A DNA stretch of 64,000 nucleotides, from assembly GCF_000226115.1 (NCBI RefSeq), contig NC_016457.1:1798001-1862000 (forward strand), read 5' to 3'. This document shows, one piece after another, positions 1 through 11,719 of this stretch (position 1 is its first letter; the number at the start of each line of letters is the position of its first letter). Origin of the DNA: Thermothielavioides terrestris NRRL 8126. Lineage: Eukaryota; Ascomycota; Sordariomycetes; Sordariales; Chaetomiaceae. Both the position numbers and the translations under genes were made by a program. A model generated the notes under the pieces. The model did not search any database. It was not told where the DNA came from and saw nothing but the letters and a program-made list of their open reading frames with translations.

Positions 1-279
1 GTTCTCACATCTCTCCCAAAGCGAACAATCTGTTTCTACTTGTCGGTCTCGGGAAAAGTCCAACCTTTACGTTTTATGAAATGAAGCAGTAGCCGAAGCG
101 GCCAGGTAACCGAGTGACCCGTTCCGGGCTCGAGCTTGTACGTGTCAGGCCGCTCATCGATGAACAATCTGTTCCAACCGTCCGGATCCGTCAGCGAACG
201 AACCATGACCCCTCTGCTCTGCCCATAACATCACGAACTTGGCACGCCCAAGCGATGATTCACATCCCCTCCCGCTGCC

Positions 280-2979
280 ATGCCTTCCATATCGCGCGAA
301 AATGCGAGAATCTGGCTGCTTCTCACCATCTTCTTCCTGACCATCCTCTCCCGGAATGACGGCCCCGCCCTGATCACGGGCCCCTTCATGGGCGCATCCC
401 GCCTCGGCCGCCTGCGCGATGCGCACCGCGTGCTGAACAGCACAAAATGGGGCGACTTCGACCCTCACGAAGCCGTGGAGGATGCGCCGCCGTGGCAGGC
501 TCCCCGCTTCCTCAACCTGACCGGCTTCCGCCAGACCGACGGCTATGCCTGGGTCGATCTCCCCTACTTCAGGGACCGCTGCCGTCAGTGGAGCCGCCAC
601 GCCTATCCGCCGAAGGACGGTCCCGACGAGTGGGACCATGGGCCGGTTCCCAAGACGTGGCAGAATGCGACCGGCACCGTGCATGGGAAATGGGTGCGGC
701 GCCCGGGCTCGGTCGTCAGGAAGGCGAGCGGCTACAATCTCACCGCGATTGCCCCCGGCGTCGACTGGGTAGACAGCCACGTCGAATGGGGCTGGAACGT
801 GACTGGCTCCCACGGCACGATCTTGCTGCGGCTGGCTGAGGACGCTGACGACGCGCCGTATGAGGAGGAGACAGAGGAGGGCCAGCGCCCGCGGTCGGCG
901 GGCATGGCAAGAGAGATTTCGGCCGTGGCCGACATCCAGGACGAGGCAAATTCGGCACCCAGCTTCGCCGTCCGACTCCATGGCGTGCACTGGCCGCGGC
1001 AGGGCTCCATCCTACTGACGACGACAACCGAAAAGTTCTCCGGCATCTTTGGCCTGCCTCATCTCGCCCCCGGACCGGACTTCTTCCAGTCGAGCCAGAA
1101 ACTGCTGAACCGGACTCTGGGAGAAGTCCTCCGCAAGAAGGAGCGCAGGCGATTTGCGGACCCCAGCAACCCTTGGACCCCGGTGGTCGAAGAGGAGATT
1201 TCGGTTCCGCTGCCGCGTTGCGAGTACATCATGTATTTGCAGCTTCATCCGCTGGACCCCATATTTATCGGCGAGACCGGGCTCGACGACCAGCTGGTCC
1301 CCGTCGTCGATCAGCTTGAGAATGAGCTCCGATTCCCCACCGGCGCGCCCTCCAGAGGCACCCCGGACCTGCGCATGTCGCTCGTCGCATGGTCTCCGGA
1401 TTGTGCCTACTACCTCGAGTCCAAGGGCCCACCGCTATTCCCTTCGGTCGAGGGGCAGCACCTCGTCGGCGTCAAATCAGAGGTCCTGCTGTCTCGGACC
1501 AAGGCGTGGATGTTCGGGTTCGCCGCCGTTCTCATGGCACAGCTGTGGCTGCTCAAAACGCAAATGAAGGAGTCAAATACCCCGTCTACGCTCGGGCGTA
1601 TCAGTTTCCAGACGATCGCTATGATGCTGCTGGCCGATGGCCTGGTCTTTGCATGCTCGTCGGCCTGGAGCCTCTCGGCCACCAACACGTTCCTCCCTTC
1701 GCTGATCCTCACCTTTGCCGCCTTCATGTCCATGGCCATCGGCGCTGGGTTCCTGTCCGAGATTCACAAGCACCAAGAGCCGGAGCGGCGGCGCGAGCAG
1801 AATAGAACCAACGAAGCCAACGCATCACGCACCCCTCCCGCCGCGGCCCCGTCCCCCGCCGCTGCCACATCAACTTCCCCCGGCATGCTTCCTGCCCCCG
1901 TGACCGCCGGAAGCGCTGCTCGTCCTTCCTCGCCCCCAGTCATCATTCCCTCCGACCAAGACATCGACGCCGAAATAGCCGAGAACGCCGCCTCAGGCGC
2001 TGCCGCCCTCACATTGCCAACTACCCGCACCCCACCAACAACAACAACAACAACGGCAACAACAACCACCACTCCTCCCCGCCCGCGGGTCAGCGCCTTT
2101 GCCTCCATCACCGGGACCTTCGTGACGATCGGCATCGCGATCCTGATCCTGACAGCCATGTCGATGGCGTGGCCGCCGCGGGCGCGCGCGGCGCTCTTCC
2201 ACGCGCTGGCGTTCGCCTACCTGTCGCTCTGGCTGCCGCAGATCCGGCGCAACGCGCGGCGCAACAGCCGCCGGGCGCTCGCCTGGCGCTTCATGGTCGG
2301 GCAGTCGGCGCTGCGGGCGCTGCCGCTGGCCTACTTCTACCTGCGGCACGACAACATCCTGTTCGTCGAGCCCGACGCGGTCGCGTTCGCCGTCCTCGTC
2401 GCCTGGCTCTGGCTGCAGCTCGTCGTCCTGGCCGTGCAGGACGTGCTCGGCCCCCGCTTCGGCCTGCCGCGCAGCTGGGCCCCCGAGGTCTGGGAGTACC
2501 ATCCCGTCCTGCGCGAGGACGATGCCGAGGCCGGCGGCTTGCCCATCGGTCTCGTCTCGGCGGCGTCCTCCTCCTCCTCCGCAGGGCTGGGTGGCGGCGG
2601 GGCCGGGGACAGCGCGGCAAGCTCGCCGGTTGCTGTCGCCGCGGGGAGGAGGAGGAGCTGGTCGTTTGGGGACGGCGGCGGCGGGGAGGGAGGAGGCGAG
2701 GACGGAGCGAGGAGGCGGGAGCGCGAGAAGGAGCTGCGCCGGCACGGCATGGCGCTGCGGTCGATCGACTGCGCCATCTGCACCGAGGTGCTCGAGGTGC
2801 CGGTCGTGAGGGCTAACGCGAAGGATCCGTCGGCCGCCGGCGGGCTGGTGGGCGTGTTTGCCCGCAGGGTCTACATGGTCACGCCGTGTCGGCACATCTT
2901 CCACACCAAGTGCTTGGAGGGCTGGTTTAGGTACAAGCTGCAGTGCCCGATATGCCGGGAGGAGCTGCCGCCGCTGTGA
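280..2979 (+). CDS. dscA/tul1: DSC/Tul1-type transmembrane RING E3 ubiquitin ligase (subunit 1/A)
   Basis: Uninterrupted 899-codon frame from an ATG at 280 to TGA. An N-terminal hydrophobic segment (about residues 10-21) is followed by a luminal region of about 380 residues with several N-glycosylation sequons (NST, NLT, NAT, NVT, NRT). Next come membrane segments starting with the FGFAAVLMAQLWLL stretch (about residue 410), a low-complexity Pro/Thr/Ala linker with poly-Thr, and further membrane segments up to about residue 730. A Gly/Ser/Glu-rich loop precedes a C-terminal RING-H2 finger (last ~70 residues: CAIC, then CRHIFHTKC, then CPIC). This order is that of Tul1/Dsc1, the catalytic subunit of the Golgi/endosomal Dsc ligase. 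That complex degrades membrane proteins and, in many fungi, is needed for SREBP cleavage. Family assignment is inference from architecture plus the RING. No intron is needed. The gene stands alone, 730 bp from the inverted repeat of the RIP block. Confidence 0.9.
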   Translation: MPSISRENARIWLLLTIFFLTILSRNDGPALITGPFMGASRLGRLRDAHRVLNSTKWGDFDPHEAVEDAPPWQAPRFLNLTGFRQTDGYAWVDLPYFRDRCRQWSRHAYPPKDGPDEWDHGPVPKTWQNATGTVHGKWVRRPGSVVRKASGYNLTAIAPGVDWVDSHVEWGWNVTGSHGTILLRLAEDADDAPYEEETEEGQRPRSAGMAREISAVADIQDEANSAPSFAVRLHGVHWPRQGSILLTTTTEKFSGIFGLPHLAPGPDFFQSSQKLLNRTLGEVLRKKERRRFADPSNPWTPVVEEEISVPLPRCEYIMYLQLHPLDPIFIGETGLDDQLVPVVDQLENELRFPTGAPSRGTPDLRMSLVAWSPDCAYYLESKGPPLFPSVEGQHLVGVKSEVLLSRTKAWMFGFAAVLMAQLWLLKTQMKESNTPSTLGRISFQTIAMMLLADGLVFACSSAWSLSATNTFLPSLILTFAAFMSMAIGAGFLSEIHKHQEPERRREQNRTNEANASRTPPAAAPSPAAATSTSPGMLPAPVTAGSAARPSSPPVIIPSDQDIDAEIAENAASGAAALTLPTTRTPPTTTTTTATTTTTPPRPRVSAFASITGTFVTIGIAILILTAMSMAWPPRARAALFHALAFAYLSLWLPQIRRNARRNSRRALAWRFMVGQSALRALPLAYFYLRHDNILFVEPDAVAFAVLVAWLWLQLVVLAVQDVLGPRFGLPRSWAPEVWEYHPVLREDDAEAGGLPIGLVSAASSSSSAGLGGGGAGDSAASSPVAVAAGRRRSWSFGDGGGGEGGGEDGARRREREKELRRHGMALRSIDCAICTEVLEVPVVRANAKDPSAAGGLVGVFARRVYMVTPCRHIFHTKCLEGWFRYKLQCPICREELPPL

Positions 2980-3423
2980 GGCGGATGATAATGTGGCCAG
3001 CGGGGTCCTCATGATTTGGGGTTGTCGGTATGAACTGAGAGGTATGTACGAGGCGCCGAGCCAGGTTGTCGATGAGAGACATGGTTGTTTTTGGGTTGAG
3101 GGCCAAGTAATGCAGGAGAGAGTGGGTGTATTTTGAATGTATGCATAGTACCTACAAAAAGCAACGCGTAATGAAGCAGTCTTGGAATGCCAGTTCCAAC
3201 TCGAAAAGAAAAGTATGGCTCAGTCAGGGAAACGAAACACGATTTGATCAAGAAGCCGGAAACCCAAAAAGCTCCCTGACCAGCTCCCCCCCGGGTAGGG
3301 AGGTGGTCAGGTACGAAAACCCCGGGGGGGGTTTTACTCCGGAAAGGTGCGCCCGGCGGGCGCCCTGGGGGGCGAGGGGGGTCGGGTTGGGGCGGCGGGC
3401 GCCCAGGGGATTGGATAGGCGGC

Positions 3424-3522
3424 GGGGGACCTTGTGAGCGTCCTCTTCAAGGTGTGCCCCGACCGCCCCGGCGGGGAGTCGAACGGGGGACCTTGTGAGC
3501 GTCCTCTTCAAGGTGTGCCCCG
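3424..3522. repeat. 38-bp direct repeat, two copies, period 61
   Basis: The 38-bp unit at 3424-3461 recurs identically at 3485-3522. Each copy contains a 6-bp inverted pair (ACCTTG / CAAGGT) around a 13-bp loop. The second copy lies between tRNA-like A-box and B-box words on the minus strand. Confidence 0.9.
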
Positions 3523-3565
3523 GGCGAACTCCCCGCGCCCCCGCCATTGAGCTACGCAGCGCGTT
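3471..3565 (-). other. tRNA-like remnant (A box and B box only)
   Basis: On the minus strand, TAGCTCAATGG (3554-3544) fits the RNA polymerase III A box and GTTCGACTCC (3484-3475) fits the B box. The spacing (about 60 bp) would require an intron. The bases flanking the T-loop do not pair as a T stem (C-rich on both sides), and I could not fold a D stem or choose an anticodon. It is therefore at best a decayed or rearranged tRNA gene, broken by the 38-bp duplication that surrounds it. Confidence 0.25.
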
Positions 3566-3709
3566 TCCCAATGGCGGGGGACGGGAGTGGGAAGGCGCCG
3601 ACTGGTATATATAGCGCTGGCGGGAAGGTGCGGCGGCCGGAGTTCGGATGAAGGTTTGGGCTGGAAGCGTTCCAACTCCTCGCCCGCTGTACGTACTGTG
3701 CGGTACATA

Positions 3710-3747
3710 GGTACCTTAGCGCGCCAGGGGGGGGTGGCAAAATGGTC
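3710..3747 (+). repeat. Left terminal inverted repeat
   Basis: 38-bp repeat, inverted copy at 17911-17948 with one mismatch (TGGCA here, TGCCA in the other copy read in the same sense). It lies at the GC-to-AT transition and includes a run of eight G. It is not itself visibly RIP-mutated. Confidence 0.92.
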
Positions 3748-5225
3748 TCGGTTACCGTCTTGCAGCGTCAAGATATTTCGCTTGGAAAATAGACGCCTAC
3801 CGGTCCCCACTGTAAGACAGCTTCAGGAAGAGTCAATCTAACAGCTATATAATCATTCTATCTAGGAGATTACTAGTAAAAGAGTTTGCGTTAGCTTCAA
3901 TAGGTCTTGACTCGAATAGATCTTACAGTTGTATATGTCCTAAGACGTTACTGTTGCTTTAGACCTACGATATCTCTAGAAGACATTATTTTAGATTATA
4001 ATATTATTTTAAATATATAACATTTCTACTAAGTATAGTCTTCTAACTATAAAATCCTATATTATAAATAATATCTAGAATTATATATTAACCCCTATTA
4101 ATAATACACTGTTGTCTTTGGGATATCCTAATAAGGATGTATCTTAAAGCTTAAACTATATCTTCGATCTAGGATTATATTCAAATCTGAATATAGTAAC
4201 TAAGAGATAGTATCCTACAACTAGAGGACAGTCCTACTAGTAGAGCTTGTTCTTTTTTACAGTTAAGCACTATAGCCATTTTCGATATATAAGTTAGTTC
4301 TTAGCATTGAGGATCTTCTTCGGCAAGGGTAATAGGTTCTAATAGAAGGATATTTTATAGTTGAGATAACTCTCGGCTTATATGGTAATGTCGTTGCTAG
4401 GTACTAATTTATATATAGATAGACATATTAATTCAAGCTATTGCAACTCTATCTACTATCCTAGTTCAATGTACCACCTTTTATTGGCCCGCCTCTTGTT
4501 GCCTCGCTAGATAGTATCCCGAATTGTAGTCTCTATCGGCATTGCGCTTCTAGATACTATATTTATATCGTTTATCTTTTAGGCGAATAAGTAGCTCCTA
4601 TTATAAAGGTTAATGATTAGCTGATTATACTAAATACTTATAATAGTATAATAAACTTAATATACTTACTATTATATCGATCCTATTGCAGAGCCAACGT
4701 TGTATATACTACTTGTTATAATCCGCTCTTATTAGCGAGATAGATAGATAATGGTTTAGAACTAGCTAACTAGTCTAGCCAATATATAGAGTCCTAGTAT
4801 TGCGGTAGCAACTACGAAGTCGAGCGAAACTAAGTAAATAGCAAGCAAAGAGGCGAGGGACGCTATAAACGGCGATAGATTTCGGTTGCCTAGATATTAC
4901 GTCTAACCTGCCTAGCAGATAGCTTATAAGTATAAGAACTATATATATCTACATCGCTTTATCGACGTAAGAATACTACTAGGAGTAAGACTAACTACGA
5001 AATATCTCTAGCTACTAAGAAGCTCTCTTCTATTTACTCGATGTAATGCGAGTAGCTATCGGCTATTATACAATAGGAGATCTAGATCTAGGATACTATA
5101 GCTCTAGGATTTTATAGTTAACCACCTATACTAGAGTAAGTTTAGATGTCAAGTACTAGGAGGCAAGCGCTTACTTACTTTGAGTTGTTAGCTAGCTTAG
5201 TAAGCTATTATATCTTATATCGAGT

Positions 5226-5345
5226 CCTACGTTGTAAAGACCGTTCTTAGCGATTAATGGTTAGTAGTTACGCCACCGGTATTAGGTCCTTCCTACGTTG
5301 CAATAACTGTTCCTAGCGATTGATAGTTAGTAGTTACACTACCTA
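5226..5345. repeat. Two-copy ~54-bp direct repeat, period 66
   Basis: Units at 5226-5279 and 5292-5345 both begin CCTACGTTG and share GTTCYTAGCGATTRATRGTTAG. Their differences are mostly C/T and G/A transitions, as expected when RIP decays a duplication. Confidence 0.75.
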
Positions 5346-5489
5346 CTATAACTAATATCGCTTAATGTTAGTTTATAGTAGTTGAAAGTTACAACGTATA
5401 CACTTATATATATTATCAAGGTTTATAACTAAAAAAAAAGATATGATATAGCTATAGGTTTAACGCTTATTAAGTCCCGTCGGTAACTG

Positions 5490-5606
5490 GCAACTAGATA
5501 GTTGTAATATTGGAATACGCTTATATCTATAGACAATTAGAACTATAAAACTAGCGTCGGTATACCGACGCTAATTAAGACGATAGCTAGCAACTAGATA
5601 GTTATA
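5490..5606. repeat. Direct repeats 100 bp apart flanking a perfect 22-bp palindrome
   Basis: GCAACTAGATAGTT occurs at 5490 and 5590. Between them, at 5552-5573, is the perfect palindrome TAGCGTCGGTA/TACCGACGCTA. Its GC-rich core stands out from the AT-rich surroundings. Confidence 0.85.
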
Positions 5607-6029
5607 GTAATCCTTTAAAGAGCGAGTCTATTACAATTAGTAGATTCTATTTCTAGACAGTTGATGTACTTTATTAGTTGGATAGGATAATAGAGAAAAG
5701 CAATAGCAACTAGACAGAAGATGTTAGAGGGGTAGAAAATGTTGGACTTAGTTAGGTATAGTATATAGATAGGACTAAACTTATTATAGTTTAGTCTACT
5801 ATATCTTAGAGCTAGGCTAGCTTATCTTAGCTCAACGGCCTAACGATATCCAATACTAACTAACCTATCCCAGTAAAATCTATAGCCATTAGCTTAGCCC
5901 CTACTCTATATAAGCTATTTTGCTAAGATAAAGACCTTGGTTAGCGAGATTAAGTTGGTGTATAAATGCCCCTTAGCTCTAGAGGTTATATCAAGGCCAA
6001 TAGGATTTCTAAAGGCAGTACTCTATAGA

Positions 6030-6525
6030 TGTCACCTTCAATTACTTCAATGCCACTTACTTCTCTCTCTATACTAAGTACATTATCCGTCCTCGGATGC
6101 CCTTAATACCTAATATCCCGATAGGCCTCTCTCTCGACAAGGATAGTATATATTTTAGCTAGGTTTAAGAATAGTACTAAAATGTTGTTGAGGAGTACAT
6201 TAGAGCAGGAAAGGTTGTTAAGTGTCTTTCTTAGGATATAGGTTAGACCTAGGCTAGATATAATCCTATCTTAGATGTTTATTGTACCTAGCAACTTAGT
6301 ACTATGCTCGCTTAGGTAGAAGAGGAGGATTAATAGGTTGGTTGTAATACTACTTTGGAAATCTCGTAGTTAGTCTTATAGTAGCAACAAGAGGTATAGC
6401 TAGCTTAGTAGAGGAACATTAAATAGACAATAACTAGTATCTATAACTATTAGATATCGTATTATAGTTGAGACCTGCTATAGCTCGTTAGAGGTCTTAA
6501 CGATAGTACTGCTTAATAGCCTTGG
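6030..6525 (+). pseudogene. RIP-killed coding tract 1, unrecognised
   Basis: One frame reads through about 165 codons with plausible protein composition. It is interrupted almost only by TAG/TAA codons in Gln-rich context, for example near 6160-6190 and 6360-6420, where CAA still alternates with TAG. There is one TGA near the end. No family recognised. It is the 5'-most of four plus-strand tracts in the element. Confidence 0.55.
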
Positions 6526-7702
6526 TCCTTTTCCTAGTTATTTCTCCTATATATAGTCGTCTTATATTAGCGCTATAGTATAACCTACTACCTAATTTGA
6601 TATTAACTGTAAAAAGTCTAGTTCAGTCTACTGTCTTGCTATATAATATATATATTATATATAATATATATATAGCTCCTATCTATATACTGTATAATCT
6701 ATAACTAGTTAGGAAGAATATTTAGGAGCCTAACAATTCCCCGCTTGTCCATCAGATTGTAAATCGGTGCCTCAAAGATAGCCTCGACTATCAGCTCCTC
6801 TGTTCAGTAAACTACGAAAGTCAAAACTGTAAAAAGGTATATCTTACTAGTCTAGTAGAAAGTAAATAGCCTATCTAATTTCGCGATCTTAGGACCGTTG
6901 TCTCTCTTTTAGACTTTTATAAAGTTACTAACTATAAAAACAATCCTTGTTGACTAGTCCCTATTAACGTTAATAATACGCCTAAGCTCTAGCGACCTTG
7001 CCCAACTTACTATACTACAAAGGATACCTTCTTAGCCTACTAGAAAGGCTTATTTCCCTAGATAACTGCTTTTCGATTATAGTTGTTGCTAAACACGTCT
7101 CTTAGAAGCTATATAAACTTACTATCTTTCGGTTACTTACAAAGGGAAAGTATATAAAGAAGTTTATCGCTCTACACCTTAACTAAGGTTTAGGAAACGC
7201 GATTAAGGGCAAGCAGGTTTCTATAGTTGCTATCGGCTTCGAGCTTAAGCGAAGGCGCGTTGTCGAAACAGTTGTCAACGCTAAAATATAGGTTATATAC
7301 TACTACTAGAGATAGGCAAGCTTTGTAAAATACACTAAATATACTATAGATTTTAGAGTACCATTGTTTATAGCTTCTTATAAGGATAAATGATATTAAA
7401 AGCTAGTCGTTTATACATTGGATAAAGATCAAAGCTATATTTCAATAGTTTATTATAAAAATATCTTAAGTAAATTCCCTATTGTAATTAGCTATTGTCC
7501 TACCATTGTTAGGGCACTAAGTTCGTTTTTACTTATATTAGTCTTCGCCTTAGAATGTCAATGTAAAGCGATATAAACTATACTCGTTGGCGACGTCTAG
7601 TAAATATAAACCCTAGTAGATGTTTAGTAGACCCTTCTTTCTAAGAATCTCGTTGCCCTTCTAATCTATAGAAATAGGTTTATATTAGGTTAAAGCCTAT
7701 AA

Positions 7703-7768
7703 GATGACCAACGGCGATAGGTTGACCAATAGCAATAGGTTGACCGATAGCAATAGGTTGACCGACGG
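7703..7768. repeat. 18-bp tandem repeat, 3.7 copies
   Basis: Units start at 7703, 7721, 7739 and 7757 with consensus GTTGACCRATAGCAATAG. The 18-bp period would encode a six-residue repeat. Confidence 0.9.
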
Positions 7769-8149
7769 AGCAGGGACAACGTAGGACTATACCAATTGTA
7801 TATTCGAAAACATCGGTAGTAGTAGCGTAGTTCGTCGCTATATAGAAGTAGTAGCTCGCTATCGACTCTAGGTTTCTCTAAGCTGCCTTTAGGTCTATAT
7901 AGCAACTTTCTTTCCCTTGCTAAGCACATAGTATATATATTGCACTGCTCGCCAACTAGAAATGATAATACGTTTTAGTTCCTCCGGTAAAACCGACAAG
8001 GTACAACTAAAGATTGTAATGGCTAACTATACAAATTTCTAATATATAGTAATAAGCTATTTATAGGGCTAGAAGGCTTTAGTACTATAGGAGAAGTCAG
8101 AAATATCGAGAAACTAGGATATACAGTTGACCAAAAGCTAGTTGAACTT

Positions 8150-9970
8150 AGGTTTAATATATTCTAGCTAGAGCTAGCTCGACATTAGGACTAGAGTAAG
8201 AATGACAAGCTAGCTATACTCCTTTATCTAGAAAGAATTACGATAGGTCTTAGGGTTCTAAATCCTTAGCTAGCCTAGTAGAAATAGGAAAGTCTAGAGA
8301 ACGAAGGCCATCTCCTTCTAGTACCGCTTATATAAGAAGCCTTTGTCTTTAAAAAGGAAGTTGGTTAGCACTTATATAAGGCTAGCGAACTTAGAATATA
8401 TAGTATCTGCTAGCTATATCTAAATGATATCGAGCGCTAGGAATAGTAGCAGTATATTGTTGATAAGTTTAGTATCGTTGTAGATACTGAGTTTAGTCTT
8501 AGTAAAGGATTACGCCAACTTGGTTAGGAGAGACTAGATATATATAATATCGTCGATATATTACTAGTGATATCGTCCATTTTTCATAGTATCGAACGCT
8601 AGATCTAATCTCTCGTTGATCTTAACCTAATAGCTACGATATAGGAGGGTAGCCTAATAAGACTTATACCTAGACAATTTTTACTACAAGACTATATCGC
8701 TAGTAATATATACGATGAAACTATATATAAAGATACGCTTATTGTCGACAGTGATCTACTTCCTTTAATTAAGACTTATAAGGTAGACTAAAGACTAGAA
8801 TATATCGGAGATCTCTATACTAAAAGGACTAAAGGTTAGTAGAAACATCTCTTCGCATTAATTCTATAACTACTCCTCGAAGAACAGTGTAATAATATAA
8901 ATGCCGATAAGAGAGACATAGTTGTTATTATAGAGGCCAAATCTATTATAAAATATATTCTAGAGAAGCAAGATTCGATTTAGACTAACAAAGTTGTCGA
9001 CGAAATACTATCTACCCTAGGCTCAAAGCTCCAACTTAGCTCAATAGGGAGAAGATAACTATAAAGGTTAGAATTTATTGGTTCTCTAGTTGAAGATATA
9101 CTATACTATAAATATAAAGTCGTAGTTAAGGTTAGCATTAGAGGTCGCTATCACTGCTTTGCTTATAGGATCGAAGTTATAGTCGAGCTATACGTTGTTT
9201 AGTTAGGAGACAATTTAGCTTAGGAGGAGTGAAACTTTGGAATCTTCTATAAGAATTAGCTCGATTAAGCTAGGTATAGCTAGATAAGCTAAAAGTAGGG
9301 AAGATGCTCTCTATATCTCAGATGTTATATCTAACTAAGTAAAGACCAACTAGGTTAACAGTACTAGTTATATAAAATGCCTATCTCTAAAATCTAGGCT
9401 ATAGTAGTAGACTTAGCTAAGGTGAAGGTCGTATAATTTACCGCTCCTATATCTATAGACTATACTATCTAGGCTATACCGAAAGCTAACAAAGTCGAAG
9501 GGGAAGATAGGGTTGTTGTCTAGGTAGAAGAAGAATTTCCTACTTATCGTCTAGATACTCTCCCTCTACTACCTTGCTTACTACGGTTCTATAATAAGCT
9601 TATCCATCACCTAAGCTATACTAATATAGATCTTCTAGACAAGGAACTTCAAGCTAAGCAGAGATCGAGTTATATCTTTTAGATTAACAATCAACATTAG
9701 CTTAGTATATATTACCTAGCTTAGGAGAATGCTTTAGTCCAACTTAATCGTCGCTTTCTATAAAGTATTGTATAGTAGGACGTAGTATAGTCGGTATATT
9801 AACGTGTCCTTCTAAGAAGAGATACTTCTTAGCTCGTCAAGGTCTTTAACGAGCTATAGGACGTTGTAGAGATAGGAGTAGGCTAAACAGGAGATATTGT
9901 ACTTCTTCTTCTAGAGAGCGAGAGCAAGCTTAAATAGGGAGAGATCGAAAGGTATAGGGTACCTATCTAC
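8150..9970 (+). pseudogene. RIP-killed coding tract 2, about 600 codons, unrecognised
   Basis: A single plus-strand frame can be followed from about 8150 to 9970 without a frameshift. Its stops are TAG or TAA with rare TGA, sitting where Gln or Trp codons would be expected before CpA-to-TpA change. Readable pieces include IVVDTEFSLSKGLRQLG, RGRYHCFAYRIEVIVELYVV and EGEDRVVV. The encoded protein looks soluble, mixed charged and hydrophobic. I could not name the family. Possible roles are the element's transposition protein or cargo. Confidence 0.6.
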
Positions 9971-11719
9971 AGTAGAGGTTATATCCTTAAGCTCTATACC
10001 CTTTAAATAGGAAAATACGCTAGTTGTATAGACTAGAGCTAGCCTCTCGTTCGATAATTCTAATATATACTTAGTAAGTTAGTCTTGCTACTCGTTAGGT
10101 TCTAGGAAACCGTCGCTATTAGCTATACTAGCCTAGTCTAACTATCGCGCTTATATAAGAAGTCTAGCAATAAAATCCACTAATTGCTAATCGTTGTTGA
10201 CATTGGTATTAACAGTATTGTATAAGTCTAAATATATAGTGTCTACCCCTAAACTACCTGTCCTATATTATAAATGGCTTATATCCTAACCTAACGTATC
10301 GATCTGCTACTATATCTCCCTATTAGTATCAAGGGTATTCCGCTAATCGGCCGAAATTTCATAGTTTATATACAATAGTATAGAGTTGTAATCTTATAGC
10401 TTAGTCAATGTCTTAGGTAGGTAGTCTACATCTAGTCTACTAAACGACTTTACATCTAGCTATTGACTAATCCTATCCTAGTCTATAGTACTACGAGAAG
10501 ACTAGTAATTTTATAGTTGTTATATAGCTTCGAGTATCGATAGGGCTTCGCTAAGCTAGACTTATTTTTATATTTTAAAGAAGTCGTTTAGATAAGGGTT
10601 CTACCTCTTTAGGATATAGAGGTTGTAAAAGGCAAATAGAAGAATAAATCTAGAGCTCTATATTATAAAATATATCGATACCCATTTAGTAGGTAGAGCA
10701 AGTTGTCGAGTGTATATAAGGACTGAACTTAACGGCAAGGTTCCTAACTTAGTAGCTTGATCTAGAAACCCCGCTATTGAGGCTATTATAATCGAATTGG
10801 ATATAAGGCTCCCGTTATACATCTATTTACCCTAAGCGACTTTATCGCTCTTACCTCTTCTACCAACGTTAGAACATTTTAGCCTATATAAGAATTTCTA
10901 GTCGCTAAGCAGAATCTATACCTATATACTTCCTATCTATTATCGCTATCCCTTGCCTATTAGATCCTATCGTCAGCCCTCTCTCTACTCTCGTTGCAAT
11001 AGCGACTAGGTCACTCTCTTATATACTCGACGATAACTAGGACCTAGACCTATTTATCCTAAAGACGTAGGACGTAGGGCTTAGATTGCTAGCTCCGAAT
11101 ATCTTAGTTAGTATATAAGCTTAATATACCTAAGTCTAATACAATAACCTAAACTTAAGCAATATAGACGTAAGCGATTAAAATAGGAAGAAGCTTCTCA
11201 CTATTCTAGCGAGCTAAGTCGGAGAACAGGCTAGCCTATAGGTCGTCGTAGTAAGTTGTCTACTTATTGTCGCTATCGAATATACCTCTTACCTTTTTTT
11301 TATAGAACACCCTTAGGTATACAAATAGTATAGCTATAGACTAGACTAACAGAGGATTATAGCCGTTACCCCCTAGACATAGCGACCTAGTAGCCAACAT
11401 CTAGAGTCTAGCTAATAAGAAGCTAAAGAAGAGGAAGTACTATAAGGCGCTACCAACTAATATTTAGCGAGCTGTCTAGGACTAGCTTAAGATGGTCGAA
11501 TATATAGCCTATATCGTATACCTCCTAACTCTATATATTATAAATAAGGAAGAATTGGTCAAGTTCAACTTTTAAGACGTTACTAGCGAACTATTAGATT
11601 TCGTTAAAAACTATTATACTACCTATATCGTTAGTAACACATCTATATAGCAATACCACTATCTAGATAAGATTATTGTATAGAACCTAATGCTATTGCG
11701 TTGGCTATCTACTAACTTC

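Larger units (their letters stand above)
2980..3709. other. GC-rich spacer between dscA and the RIP block
   Basis: No supported protein gene. It holds the dscA 3' flank, then a strongly GC-rich stretch. There is a perfect palindrome of AAAACCCC-GGGG-GGGGTTTT type at about 3316-3335, a direct repeat of a GGCGGGCGCCC word at about 3355 and 3392, and a duplicated 38-bp unit (see separate entry). The left inverted repeat of the AT-rich block follows directly. Confidence 0.6.

Noticed and set aside
6641..6683. TATATAATATATATATTATA tract as an origin or attachment site
   Set aside because: Simple AT repeat expected in RIP DNA; no associated structure.
7703..7768. CRISPR-like array
   Set aside because: Contiguous 18-bp tandem units without spacers, in a fungal genome.
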